Shown here: positions 56,344 to 64,000 of the stretch, one piece after another
Numbering within the stretch: the stretch's first letter is position 1
Layout of the letters: each line of letters starts with the position of its first letter
DNA from: Luteimonas sp. J29
GTDB lineage: Bacteria; Pseudomonadota; Gammaproteobacteria; Xanthomonadales; Xanthomonadaceae
NCBI RefSeq assembly: GCF_000472505.1
Contig: NZ_AWZR01000003.1
Location: forward strand, 371,459 to 435,458
Direction: 5' to 3'
DNA length: 64,000 bases
Made by a program: the position numbers and the translations under genes
Notes under the pieces: generated by a model
Told to the model about the DNA's origin: nothing
Database searches by the model: none
What the model saw: the letters and a program-made list of their open reading frames with translations, nothing else

Positions 56344-56464
56344 GGAAGTTCCTTATGAACGCACCGATATCCGCTTTCGCGAAATCTGTCGAGTTGTTCC
56401 CCGAACCGCCACCGGGGCGGTCGGGGGGCCGCCAGGCGTGCCCGGAGGATCGGGCAAGCCGGCA

Positions 56465-56470
56465 ATTATA
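56465..56470 (-). promoter_or_regulatory. Possible internal promoter before rpsH
   Basis: Consensus TATAAT on the minus strand in the rpsN-rpsH spacer, 122 bp before rpsH. The -35 position is ACCACC, not a match. If active it would start an rpsH-rplF-rplR-rpsE-rpmD-rplO-secY transcript. Confidence 0.45.
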
Positions 56471-56505
56471 TACGAACCCGGCCGCGCGGTGGTGGCCTGG
56501 TCCCT

Positions 56506-56523
56506 CCCCGGCCGCGGCCGGGG
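56506..56523 (-). other. GC palindrome directly after rpsN
   Basis: CCCCGGCC-GC-GGCCGGGG, a perfect 18-bp palindrome 8 bp past the rpsN stop. Without a U-run it is not a classical terminator, but with the internal -10 (56465-56470) next to it, it may mark a transcript boundary. Confidence 0.45.
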
Positions 56524-56530
56524 GCGGCGC

Positions 56531-56836
56531 TTACCAGCTGGCCTTGCGCAGGCCCGGCACGTCGCCGCGCATCGTGGCCTGGCGCAGCATGTTCCGGCCC
56601 AGGCCGAACTTCGAGTAGACCGCGCGCGGGCGCCCGGTGAGGGCGCAGCGGGTGGTCTGGCGCGCCGGGGAAGAATCGCGCGGCAGCTTCTGCAGCCTGG
56701 TCGCGGCCTCGATCTTCTCCTCGTAGCTCGCCGTCTGGCTGGAGATGATCTTCTTCAGCTCCTCGCGCTTGGCGGCGTACTTCTTCACCAGCTTGGCGCG
56801 CTTGGCCTCGCGGTTGACCATGGAGGTCTTCGCCAT
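56531..56836 (-). CDS. rpsN: 30S ribosomal protein S14 (zinc-independent form)
   Basis: A 101-residue S14 of the 30S head. It is the long, zinc-free paralogue type: there are no CxxC pairs, only a single Cys in [14 protein letters not shown]. Typical end: [23 protein letters not shown] 56836 gives [20 protein letters not shown]. It follows rplE after 10 bp and is followed by a 188-bp spacer. Confidence 0.98.
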   Translation of the reverse strand: MAKTSMVNREAKRAKLVKKYAAKREELKKIISSQTASYEEKIEAATRLQKLPRDSSPARQTTRCALTGRPRAVYSKFGLGRNMLRQATMRGDVPGLRKASW

Positions 56837-56846
56837 GTGTATTTCC

Positions 56847-57389
56847 TCAGTTGCGGAACGGGAAGCGGAAGGCCTCGAGCAGGGCCTTGGCTTCGGCGTT
56901 GGTCTTGGCGGTGGTGGTGATGGCGATGTCCATGCCGCGGAGCGCATCGACCTGGTCGAAATCGATCTCCGGGAAGATGATCTGCTCCTTCACGCCCATG
57001 TTGTAGTTGCCGCGACCGTCGAACGACCGGGCGGACACGCCGCGGAAGTCGCGCACGCGCGGCAGCGCCACGTTGATCAGGCGGTCGAGGAACTCGTACA
57101 TCCTCGCGCGGCGCAGGGTCACCTTGCAGCCGATCGGCCAGCCGTCGCGGATCTTGAACGAGGCCACCGAGATGCGCGACTTGGTGACCACCGGCTTCTG
57201 GCCGGCGATCCTCGCCATGTCGGCGGTCGCGTTCTCGAGGATCTTCTTGTTCGCGGCGGCCTCGCCCACGCCCATGTTGAGCGTGATCTTGGTCAGGCGC
57301 GGCACCTGCATGATGTTGTCGTAGCCGAACTGCTCCATGAGCTTCGGCACGACTTCATCCTTGTAGAACTTTTCCAGACGGGTCGTCAT
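56847..57389 (-). CDS. rplE: 50S ribosomal protein L5
   Basis: A 180-residue L5, which contacts 5S rRNA and the P-site tRNA. Family parts: [40 protein letters not shown], the [20 protein letters not shown] block and the [20 protein letters not shown] end. It follows rplX after 32 bp. Confidence 0.98.
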   Translation of the reverse strand: MTTRLEKFYKDEVVPKLMEQFGYDNIMQVPRLTKITLNMGVGEAAANKKILENATADMARIAGQKPVVTKSRISVASFKIRDGWPIGCKVTLRRARMYEFLDRLINVALPRVRDFRGVSARSFDGRGNYNMGVKEQIIFPEIDFDQVDALRGMDIAITTTAKTNAEAKALLEAFRFPFRN

Positions 57390-57421
57390 TGTCTTCTTTC
57401 CTGGTGATCAGGCGGCCTTGA

Positions 57422-57733
57422 TCAGACCGCCTCGCCACTCGAGCGGAACACGCGCAGCCGCCGTCCATCCTCGAGCACCTTGGTACCGACGCGCTCACCC
57501 TTGCCGGTGGCAGGGTTGAACAGCATCACGTTCGACGCGTGGATCGGCGCCTCGCGCTCGATCACGCCGCCGGGCTGCCCCGCCTGGGGGTTGGGCTTGG
57601 TGTGGCGCTTGACGATGTTGATGTTCGAGACGACGACCTTGTCGCCGAGCACGCGCACCACCTCGCCGGTCTTGCCCTTGTCCCGCCCCGCGATCACGAT
57701 GACCTGATCGCCTTTCCTGATTCGCTTAGCCAT
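57422..57733 (-). CDS. rplX: 50S ribosomal protein L24
   Basis: A 103-residue L24, an initiator of 50S assembly. It has the KOW motif near the N terminus ([20 protein letters not shown]) followed by [20 protein letters not shown]. It lies 18 bp after rplN. Confidence 0.98.
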   Translation of the reverse strand: MAKRIRKGDQVIVIAGRDKGKTGEVVRVLGDKVVVSNINIVKRHTKPNPQAGQPGGVIEREAPIHASNVMLFNPATGKGERVGTKVLEDGRRLRVFRSSGEAV

Positions 57734-57751
57734 GGTCTTGTGTCCTTCCGC

Positions 57752-58120
57752 TCACAGCACTTCAGGAGCGAGCGAGACGATCTTCATGAACTTCTCGGAA
57801 CGCAGCTCGCGGGTCACGGGCCCGAAGATGCGAGTGCCGATCGGCTCGTGCTTGTTGTTCAGCAGCACCGCGGCGTTGCCGTCGAAGCGGATCAGCGAAC
57901 CGTCGGGGCGACGCACGCCCTTGCGGGTGCGCACCACGACCGCGTCGTAGACCTCGCCCTTCTTCACCTTGCCGCGCGGGATCGCTTCCTTGACCGACAC
58001 CTTGATGATGTCGCCGATCGCGGCGTAGCGGCGCTTGGAGCCGCCGAGCACCTTGATGCACATCACTTCCTTGGCGCCGGAGTTGTCGGCCACGTCGAGG
58101 TGGCTCTGCATCTGGATCAT
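57752..58120 (-). CDS. rplN: 50S ribosomal protein L14
   Basis: A 122-residue L14, at the subunit interface. Family parts: [40 protein letters not shown] and the C terminus [20 protein letters not shown]. It opens the spc group of genes and follows rpsQ after 15 bp without a clear own promoter, so S10 and spc genes may be one transcript. Confidence 0.98.
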   Translation of the reverse strand: MIQMQSHLDVADNSGAKEVMCIKVLGGSKRRYAAIGDIIKVSVKEAIPRGKVKKGEVYDAVVVRTRKGVRRPDGSLIRFDGNAAVLLNNKHEPIGTRIFGPVTRELRSEKFMKIVSLAPEVL

Positions 58121-58135
58121 TGGACGCGTCCTCCG

Positions 58136-58399
58136 TTATTCGGCAGCGCGGGCGACGATCTCGACCACGCGCCAGTTCTTGGTCTTCGAGATCGGGGCCA
58201 CTTCCACGAGGCGCACGATGTCGCCTTCCTTCGCGGAGTTGTCGGCATCGTGGGCGTGCAGCTTGGTCGAGCGGCGGATGTACTTGCCATAGAGCGGGTG
58301 CTTCACGTTCCGCTCGACGAGCACGGTCACCGTCTTGTCCATCTTGTCGCTGACCACCCGGCCCTGGACCGTGTTCTGCTTCTTTTCGCTGTTGTTCAT
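58136..58399 (-). CDS. rpsQ: 30S ribosomal protein S17
   Basis: An 87-residue S17, an early 30S assembly protein of OB-fold type. Family parts: [40 protein letters not shown] and [20 protein letters not shown]. It follows rpmC after 10 bp. Confidence 0.98.
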   Translation of the reverse strand: MNNSEKKQNTVQGRVVSDKMDKTVTVLVERNVKHPLYGKYIRRSTKLHAHDADNSAKEGDIVRLVEVAPISKTKNWRVVEIVARAAE

Positions 58400-58409
58400 G
58401 GTCTATGCC

Positions 58410-58598
58410 CTACTTCTTCGCCGACAGCAGCGTGTTGACGCGCGCGATCTCGCGGCGAACGCGACGCAGTTCGTGCGTCCTGGTCAGCTGGCCGGTCGCC
58501 TTCTGCATGCGCAGGGCGAAGCGTTCCTTGTGCAGGTCCAGCAGATGGCCCTGCAGCTCTTCGGCGGACTTGCCGCGCAGTTCCTTGATCGTAGCCAT
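58410..58598 (-). CDS. rpmC: 50S ribosomal protein L29
   Basis: A 62-residue L29 near the tunnel exit, next to the SRP docking site. The sequence starts [20 protein letters not shown] and has the typical [20 protein letters not shown]. Its ATG overlaps the rplP stop by one base (TGATG), which favours coupled translation. Confidence 0.98.
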   Translation of the reverse strand: MATIKELRGKSAEELQGHLLDLHKERFALRMQKATGQLTRTHELRRVRREIARVNTLLSAKK

Positions 58599-59011
58599 CA
58601 GCGCACCGTCCGGGTCACGAAAGTGGTGGTGACCGAGAGCTTGGCGGCCGCCAGGCGGAACGCCTCGCGCGCCGTCTCCTCGGGCACGCCCTCGATCTCG
58701 TAGATCATGCGGCCGGGCTGGATCTGCGCGACCCAGTACTCGACCGAACCCTTGCCCGAGCCCATGCGGACTTCGATCGGCTTCTTGGTGATCGGCTTGT
58801 CGGGGAACACGCGGATCCACATCTTGCCGCCGCGCTTGACGTGGCGGCTGATCGAACGGCGCCCGGCCTCGATCTGGCGGGCCGTGATCTGGCCGGTCGA
58901 GGTGGCCTTCAGGCCGTACTCGCCGAAGCTGACGGCATTGCCGCTCCACGCCAGGCCGTCGTTGCGGCCCTTGTGCATCTTGCGGTACTTGGTTCGCTTG
59001 GGTTGCAGCAT
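58598..59011 (-). CDS. rplP: 50S ribosomal protein L16
   Basis: A 137-residue L16, close to the peptidyl-transferase centre and the A site. Family parts: [40 protein letters not shown] and [20 protein letters not shown]. It starts 3 bp after rpsC and its stop is shared with the rpmC start. Confidence 0.98.
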   Translation of the reverse strand: MLQPKRTKYRKMHKGRNDGLAWSGNAVSFGEYGLKATSTGQITARQIEAGRRSISRHVKRGGKMWIRVFPDKPITKKPIEVRMGSGKGSVEYWVAQIQPGRMIYEIEGVPEETAREAFRLAAAKLSVTTTFVTRTVR

Positions 59012-59014
59012 GGT

Positions 59015-59767
59015 TTAGTCCCTCGCCTCGCGATCGCCGCGGTCACGGCGCGGGCCACGCGGGCGCTCGCGGTCACCACGGTCGCCGCGATCGTTGCCGC
59101 GCGGCGAATCGTCCTGCTTCTCCTGGCCGACCTGGGAGAAGTCGAAGACCTCGCCCTTGTAGATCCAGACCTTGATGCCGATCACGCCGTAGGTGGTGCG
59201 GGCCTCGGCGAAGCCGTAGTCGACGTCGGCGCGGAGCGTGTGCAGCGGCACGCGGCCTTCGCGGTACCACTCCGAACGCGCGATCTCGGCGCCGTTGAGG
59301 CGGCCGGCGACGTTGACCTTGATGCCGAGCGCGCCCAGGCGCATCGCATTGCCCACCGCGCGCTTCATCGCGCGGCGGAACATGATGCGGCGCTCGAGCT
59401 GCTGCGCGATCGACTCGGCCACCAGCTGGGCGTCGAGCTCGGGCTTGCGCACCTCGGTGACGTTGATGTGCGCGGGCACGCCCATCATCGCCGACACGTC
59501 CTTGCGCAGCTTTTCGATGTCCTCGCCGCGCTTGCCGATCACAACGCCCGGGCGGGCGGTGTGGATCGTCACGCGCGCGGTCTTGGCCGGGCGCTCGATC
59601 AGGATCCTGCTGATGCCGGCCGCGGCCAGGCGCTTGCGCAGCATCTCGCGCACCTTCAGGTCCGCCGTCAGGTACTCGGCGTATTCCTTCTTGCCGGCGT
59701 ACCACTTGGAGTTCCAGTCCTTGGCGATGCCGAGGCGGATGCCGGTGGGATGAACTTTATGACCCAT
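59015..59767 (-). CDS. rpsC: 30S ribosomal protein S3
   Basis: A 250-residue S3 of the 30S head, part of the mRNA entry channel. KH domain ([20 protein letters not shown]) and C-terminal S3 domain ([19 protein letters not shown]) are clear. The last 30 residues form a highly charged Asp/Arg/Gly tail ([20 protein letters not shown]), as often in this lineage. It starts directly next to the rplV stop. Confidence 0.98.
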   Translation of the reverse strand: MGHKVHPTGIRLGIAKDWNSKWYAGKKEYAEYLTADLKVREMLRKRLAAAGISRILIERPAKTARVTIHTARPGVVIGKRGEDIEKLRKDVSAMMGVPAHINVTEVRKPELDAQLVAESIAQQLERRIMFRRAMKRAVGNAMRLGALGIKVNVAGRLNGAEIARSEWYREGRVPLHTLRADVDYGFAEARTTYGVIGIKVWIYKGEVFDFSQVGQEKQDDSPRGNDRGDRGDRERPRGPRRDRGDREARD

Positions 59768-60160
59768 TTACTTGCCCTCTCCCACGACGACGGTGATGTG
59801 GCTGGTGCGCTTGAGGATGCGCGTGCCGCGGCCCTTGGCCCGCGCCATGAAGCGCTTCAGCAGCGGACCTTCGTCGACCGTGATCTTCGCGATGCGGAGC
59901 TCGTCGATGTCGGCGCCGGCGTTGTTCTCGGCGTTGGCGATCGCGGACTCGACCAGCTTCTTGATCAGGTGCGCCGCCTTCTTGTCGGAGAACTTGAGCA
60001 GGTTGACCGCGCGCTCGGCCGGCAGGCCGCGAACCTGGTCGGCGACCAGGCGCGCCTTCTGCGGCGAGATGCGGGCAGTGCGCAGCACCGCGGTGCGCTT
60101 GTTGACCTCGGAGCGCGCCCGCTTGGCTTCTTCGTGCTTGGCTCGTGTTGCCTTGTCCAT
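59768..60160 (-). CDS. rplV: 50S ribosomal protein L22, extended N terminus
   Basis: A 130-residue L22, whose loop lines the exit tunnel and is a macrolide-resistance site. The core is typical: [20 protein letters not shown], then [20 protein letters not shown]. It is about 20 residues longer at the N terminus than the common 110-residue form, with the charged stretch [23 protein letters not shown] 60160 is used; the reading frame is open further to 60199 but enters rpsS. No internal ATG exists at the standard start, so the extension is probably real. Confidence 0.96.
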   Translation of the reverse strand: MDKATRAKHEEAKRARSEVNKRTAVLRTARISPQKARLVADQVRGLPAERAVNLLKFSDKKAAHLIKKLVESAIANAENNAGADIDELRIAKITVDEGPLLKRFMARAKGRGTRILKRTSHITVVVGEGK

Positions 60161-60170
60161 CGTGCGCTCC

Positions 60171-60440
60171 TTACCTGCCCGACTTCTTGTCGCCGCCATG
60201 ACCCTTGAAGGTCCTGGTGATGGCGAACTCGCCGAGCTTGTGGCCCACCATGTTCTCGTTGATCAGCACCGGAACGTGGTTGCGGCCGTTGTGGACGGCG
60301 ATCGTGAAGCCCACCATCTCCGGCAGGATCATCGAGCGGCGCGACCAGGTCTTGATCGGCTTCTTGGTGTTGCCCGCGGCCTCGACCTTCTTGATCAGGT
60401 GATGGTCGACGAACGGACCCTTCTTCAGTGAACGTGCCAT
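60171..60440 (-). CDS. rpsS: 30S ribosomal protein S19
   Basis: An 89-residue S19 of the 30S head. Family parts: [20 protein letters not shown], the [20 protein letters not shown] block and [20 protein letters not shown]. It lies between rplB (6-bp gap) and rplV (10-bp gap). Confidence 0.98.
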   Translation of the reverse strand: MARSLKKGPFVDHHLIKKVEAAGNTKKPIKTWSRRSMILPEMVGFTIAVHNGRNHVPVLINENMVGHKLGEFAITRTFKGHGGDKKSGR

Positions 60441-60446
60441 GCTCTA

Positions 60447-61274
60447 TCAGCTCCTGCGGTCGCGCACGATGAACTGCTGCGTCCGCTTGTTCTTGCGGGT
60501 CTTGTAGCCCTTGGTCGGCACGCCCCACGGGGTGACCGGGTGCGGGTTGCCCTGGCCGGCCTTGGCTTCGCCGCCGCCGTGCGGGTGGTCGACCGGGTTC
60601 ATGGCCGCGCCGCGGACGGTCGGCTTGATGCCGCGCCAGCGCTTGGCACCGGCCTTGCCCAGCTTCTCGAGGTTGTGCTCGACATTGCCGACTTCGCCGA
60701 TGGTCGCGCGGCACTCGGCCGGCACGCGGCGCATCTCGCCCGAACGCAGGCGGATCAGCGCGTACACGCCCTCGCGGGCGACCAGCTGCACACCGGCGCC
60801 GGCGGCGCGGGCGAGCTGCGCGCCCTTGCCCGGCTTCATCTCGATGCAGTGCACCGTGGAACCGACCGGGATGTTGCGCAGCGGCAGGGTATTGCCGGCC
60901 TTGATCGGGGCGTCGTTGCCCGCGATCACCTGGTCGCCGGCCTTCAGGCCCTTCGGTGCGATGATGTAGCGGCGCTCGCCGTCGACGTAGCACAGCAGCG
61001 CGATGTGCGCGGTGCGGTTCGGGTCGTACTCGATCCGCTCCACGCGCGCCGGGATGCCTTCCTTGTCGCGCTTGAAGTCGATGATGCGGTAGTGCTGCTT
61101 GTGGCCACCGCCGCGGTGGCGGGTGGTGATCCGCCCGTGATGGTTGCGGCCGCCGGTACGCTCCTGCGGCTCGACCAGCGCGGCGTGCGGCTTGCCCTTG
61201 TGCAGGTCGGGCGTCACCACGCGGACCGCGCTGCGGCGGCCGGGGGACGTGGGCTTGAACTTCATCAATGGCAT
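60447..61274 (-). CDS. rplB: 50S ribosomal protein L2
   Basis: A 275-residue L2, needed for subunit joining and peptidyl transfer. Family parts: [40 protein letters not shown] and the C-terminal [19 protein letters not shown] with the conserved His of the catalytic region. It follows rplW after 10 bp. Confidence 0.98.
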   Translation of the reverse strand: MPLMKFKPTSPGRRSAVRVVTPDLHKGKPHAALVEPQERTGGRNHHGRITTRHRGGGHKQHYRIIDFKRDKEGIPARVERIEYDPNRTAHIALLCYVDGERRYIIAPKGLKAGDQVIAGNDAPIKAGNTLPLRNIPVGSTVHCIEMKPGKGAQLARAAGAGVQLVAREGVYALIRLRSGEMRRVPAECRATIGEVGNVEHNLEKLGKAGAKRWRGIKPTVRGAAMNPVDHPHGGGEAKAGQGNPHPVTPWGVPTKGYKTRKNKRTQQFIVRDRRS

Positions 61275-61284
61275 GGGAGCTTCC

Positions 61285-61584
61285 TCAGGCCGTCGCGTTG
61301 ATCACGTCGATCGACTGGCCCTCGGCCAGCGTCACGTACGCCTTGCGCCAGTTGCCGCGGCTGCCCTGGCGGAAACGGAAGGACTTGCTCTTGCCCTTCA
61401 CGTTGACCACGTTGACCGCCTCGACCTTGACGTCGAACAGCTTCTCGACCGCGGCCTTGATCTCGGCCTTGGTCGCGTCCTTCGACACCTCGAACGCGTA
61501 CTGGTTGGACACTTCCTGCAGGCGCGCGGTCTTCTCGGACACGCGCGGCGCACGGATCACTTCATAGAGCTTGGCGTCGTTCAT
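61285..61584 (-). CDS. rplW: 50S ribosomal protein L23
   Basis: A 99-residue L23 at the tunnel exit, the docking site for trigger factor and SRP. Family parts: [40 protein letters not shown] and the end [17 protein letters not shown]. Its ATG overlaps the rplD stop by 4 bp (ATGA). Confidence 0.98.
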   Translation of the reverse strand: MNDAKLYEVIRAPRVSEKTARLQEVSNQYAFEVSKDATKAEIKAAVEKLFDVKVEAVNVVNVKGKSKSFRFRQGSRGNWRKAYVTLAEGQSIDVINATA

Positions 61585-62192
61585 GCCAGCCACTCCTCGA
61601 TCTTCTTCACCGCCTCGGTGGTGACCAGGACGCTGTCGGCACCGACCAGCGCGACCGGGTCCAGGCCCTGCACGTCGCGAACCTCGACGTACGGCAGGTT
61701 GCGCGCCGACAGGTACAGGTTCTCCGAGGCGTCCTCGGTGACGATCAGCGGACGCCTGCCCAGGTCGAATTCCTTGAGCTTGGCGACCAGGCCAGCGGTC
61801 TTCGGCGCGTCGACGTCGAACGACTCGACGACCTTGATCCGGCCCTGGCGGTTGAGCTCGGACAGGATCACCGCCATGGCCGCACGATACTGCTTGCGGT
61901 TGACCTTCTGCTCGAAGCTGCGCGGCCGGGCGGCGAAGGCGCGGCCGCCGCCGACGAAGATCGGCGCGGTCAGCGCGCCGTGGCGGGCGCCGCCGCCCTT
62001 CTGGCGCTTCGACTTCTTGGTGGTGCCGTTGACCTCGGCGCGGGTCTTCTGCGCCTTGGTGCCGGCACGGCCGGCGGCCTGGTAGGCCACCACGACCTGG
62101 TGGACCAGGTCTTCGCTGAATTCGCGCCCGAACACCGCGTCGGACACGGACAGCTTGCTGTTGCTGCCGTTGATGGCGAGTTCCATCGTCAT
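61581..62192 (-). CDS. rplD: 50S ribosomal protein L4
   Basis: A 203-residue L4, which lines the exit tunnel and in E. coli represses the S10 operon. Family parts: [20 protein letters not shown], the [20 protein letters not shown] extended loop and [20 protein letters not shown]. It follows rplC after 6 bp and overlaps rplW by 4 bp. Confidence 0.98.
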   Translation of the reverse strand: MTMELAINGSNSKLSVSDAVFGREFSEDLVHQVVVAYQAAGRAGTKAQKTRAEVNGTTKKSKRQKGGGARHGALTAPIFVGGGRAFAARPRSFEQKVNRKQYRAAMAVILSELNRQGRIKVVESFDVDAPKTAGLVAKLKEFDLGRRPLIVTEDASENLYLSARNLPYVEVRDVQGLDPVALVGADSVLVTTEAVKKIEEWLA

Positions 62193-62198
62193 CTCTCC

Positions 62199-62852
62199 TT
62201 ATGCCTTGCTCGAGGGACGGACGATGACGTCGCCGCCCGGCGCGCCGGGGACGGCGCCCTTGACGGCGATCAGGCCGCGCTCGGCGTCCACCTTGACCAC
62301 CTGCAGGCGCTGGGTCGTCTGGGTCACGTGGCCCATGTGGCCCGCCATCTTCTTGCCCGGGAACACGCGGCCCGGGGTCTGGCGCTGGCCGATCGAGCCG
62401 GGCGCGCGGTGCGACAGCGAGTTGCCGTGCGTCGCGTCGCCCATGCTGAAGTTCCAGCGCTTGATCGTGCCCTGGAAGCCCTTGCCCTTGGTCACGCCCT
62501 GGACGTCGACCAGCTGGCCGACCTCGAAAATGTCGGCCTTGATCTCGCCGCCGACTTCGAAGTCGCCGATCTTGTCGGCGGCGACGCGCAGCTCCCACAG
62601 GCCGCGGCCGGGCTCGACCTTGGCCTTGGCCAGGTGGCCGGCCTCGGGCTTGGTGAGCAGCGAGGCGCGGCGCACGCCGGCGGTGACCTGCACGGCGCTG
62701 TAGCCGTCGGTCTCGACGGTCTTGATCTGGGTGATGCGGTTGGGCGTGGCTTCGATCAGGGTCACGGGCACGGACTTGCCGTCCTCGGTGAACACCCGGC
62801 TCATGCCGGCCTTGCGGCCGACGATGCCCAACGAATGGATCTTCGCGGTCAT
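62199..62852 (-). CDS. rplC: 50S ribosomal protein L3
   Basis: A 217-residue L3, an initiator of 50S assembly. Family parts: [40 protein letters not shown] and [20 protein letters not shown]; the latter holds the Gln that PrmB methylates in E. coli. It follows rpsJ after 11 bp. Confidence 0.98.
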   Translation of the reverse strand: MTAKIHSLGIVGRKAGMSRVFTEDGKSVPVTLIEATPNRITQIKTVETDGYSAVQVTAGVRRASLLTKPEAGHLAKAKVEPGRGLWELRVAADKIGDFEVGGEIKADIFEVGQLVDVQGVTKGKGFQGTIKRWNFSMGDATHGNSLSHRAPGSIGQRQTPGRVFPGKKMAGHMGHVTQTTQRLQVVKVDAERGLIAVKGAVPGAPGGDVIVRPSSKA

Positions 62853-62863
62853 GGTTCGGGGCC

Positions 62864-63175
62864 TCAGGTCAGCTTGATCTGGACGTCGACGCCAGCCGCG
62901 AGCTCGAGCTTCATCAGCGCGTCCACGGTCTTGTCGTTGGGGTCGACGATATCGAGCACGCGCTTGTGCGTGCGGGCTTCGTACTGGTCACGCGCATCCT
63001 TGTCGACGTGCGGCGACGTGAGGATGGTGTAACGCTCGATCTTGGTGGGCAGCGGGATCGGGCCGCGCACCTGCGCGCCGGTCCGCTTGGCCGTTTCGAC
63101 GATCTCGCTGGCCGAACGGTCGATCAGTCGGTGATCGAACGCCTTGAGCCGGATCCGGATTTTCTGGTCCGCCAT
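62864..63175 (-). CDS. rpsJ: 30S ribosomal protein S10
   Basis: A 103-residue S10 of the 30S head, also known as NusE in transcription antitermination. Family parts: [40 protein letters not shown] and [23 protein letters not shown] 63175 is the family start; an in-frame extension upstream is not. It opens the S10 operon; a promoter lies about 320 bp upstream. Confidence 0.98.
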   Translation of the reverse strand: MADQKIRIRLKAFDHRLIDRSASEIVETAKRTGAQVRGPIPLPTKIERYTILTSPHVDKDARDQYEARTHKRVLDIVDPNDKTVDALMKLELAAGVDVQIKLT

Positions 63176-63673
63176 GACGGAATTCCTTCGTTGAAAGAGC
63201 GACGGGCCCGGCGGCTGGGTGCGCCGGACCCCGTTTTCGGCCCCCATGCCGCCAGGCATACCGCGCCTGGCCACCCGGGGAACGGGAAAAAAACAGGGCA
63301 GACCGGTCGCCCGGCCCGCCCAGACCTGGATCGCAAGCGTGCCAAAACGCCCCGCCTATGTGTCCCGGAGACCTCCGGAACGGGCGGAGCACCTGCCACG
63401 CGACAAGATCCCTGTCTGGCGAAGACGAGGCACTTCCTGCACCTCATTTCGCGGTTCCGCTGTCGCCCGGACAGGCTCGGCAGCGGGGAGTCGAATATTA
63501 TGGAACCTTCACGATCCGGATGCAAGCACTGTTCGCATCCGGACGGTCCGGGTGGGGCGGCCTGCTCCCTGCCCGCCCCGGCCGCCAGCAGGCGCCGGGT
63601 CCGGCCTGTCCGGTCGCCGGGCCTGGGAGCCCGGCGTCCGGTTCACGGCCCCGCCGTCGCGGGGCCCGGGTGC
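63176..63673. other. 498-bp tuf-rpsJ spacer with the S10-operon promoter
   Basis: No gene is supported. After the tuf stop come two GC-rich stems, GGCCCCGC-CGTC-GCGGGGCC (63647-63666) and CCGGGC / GCCCGG near 63617-63634, without U-runs. A promoter towards rpsJ lies at 63497-63525. The implied leader of about 315 nt before rpsJ is long enough for L4-type autoregulation as known in E. coli, but I could not identify the specific structure. Confidence 0.6.
63497..63525 (-). promoter_or_regulatory. Promoter of the S10 operon
   Basis: On the minus strand TTGCAT (63520-63525), 17 bp, CATAAT (63497-63502). Ideal spacing and good hexamers in the most A+T-rich part of the spacer. Confidence 0.65.

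Positions 63674-64000
<327 letters not shown>

Overview
The window is a 64 kb piece of a GC-rich (roughly 70% G+C) gammaproteobacterial chromosome, most likely from the Xanthomonadaceae/Lysobacteraceae (Lysobacter, Luteimonas or a relative). This rests on protein sequence character (MutS, FadH, RpsH and others read like the Xanthomonas group), on gene order (murJ-ribF-ileS-lspA-ispH; tuf-S10-spc-alpha without rpmJ) and on GC-rich intergenic DNA. The genus cannot be fixed from this sequence alone. Gene density is high. I found no insertion sequence, prophage, CRISPR array or rRNA, and one tRNA.

Layout. 1-4.1 kb: a TonB-dependent outer-membrane receptor (minus, cut by the window edge), then a broken globin-coupled diguanylate cyclase (plus). 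4.1-11.3 kb: mutS, a DUF937 gene, an HI0933-type flavoprotein and katG, all plus. 11.3-16.4 kb: hslR, then the rpsP-rimM-trmD-rplS operon, a class IV aminotransferase and ffh, all minus. 16.4-22.9 kb: ypjD, a Cds1-like PLP enzyme, radA (minus), a GMC oxidoreductase, a glycerophosphodiester phosphodiesterase and tRNA-Thr(CGT). 22.9-30.2 kb: ispH, lspA, ileS, ribF and murJ, an envelope/isoprenoid/translation block read from murJ towards ispH. 30.3-32.5 kb: rpsT (plus), then obgE and the rplU-rpmA pair (minus). 32.5-38.8 kb: a LysR regulator divergent from a run of redox genes (aldo/keto reductase, MDR reductase, FadH-type dienoyl-CoA reductase), then a CwlJ/SleB-type hydrolase. 38.8-42.8 kb: prpE, mdh, ppiB (minus). 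42.9-45.3 kb: typA-thpR (plus). 45.4-48.6 kb: an unassigned methyltransferase, class II DAHP synthase and dsbB (minus). 48.7-64.0 kb: the ribosomal protein supercluster on the minus strand, read from the 3' end of tuf through S10, spc and alpha to rplQ.

How the genes work together. The window is dominated by core information processing (27 ribosomal protein genes, rpoA, secY, tuf, ffh, typA, trmD, rimM, obgE, ileS, mutS, radA), envelope assembly (murJ, lspA, ispH, dsbB), and redox or central metabolism (katG, mdh, prpE, fadH). SecY and Ffh belong to one export route, LspA finishes lipoproteins, and DsbB reoxidises DsbA for exported proteins.

The least ordinary points are: the broken globin-GGDEF gene; unusually wide spacers with strong hairpins inside the normally compact ribosomal operons, together with a consensus -10 that may divide the spc operon; inverted repeats upstream of katG, prpE, the LysR gene and the cell-wall hydrolase; and two genes (glpQ, radA) whose -10 boxes sit 6 nt before the start codon, which suggests leaderless mRNAs. 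I do not see a clearly new multi-gene system.
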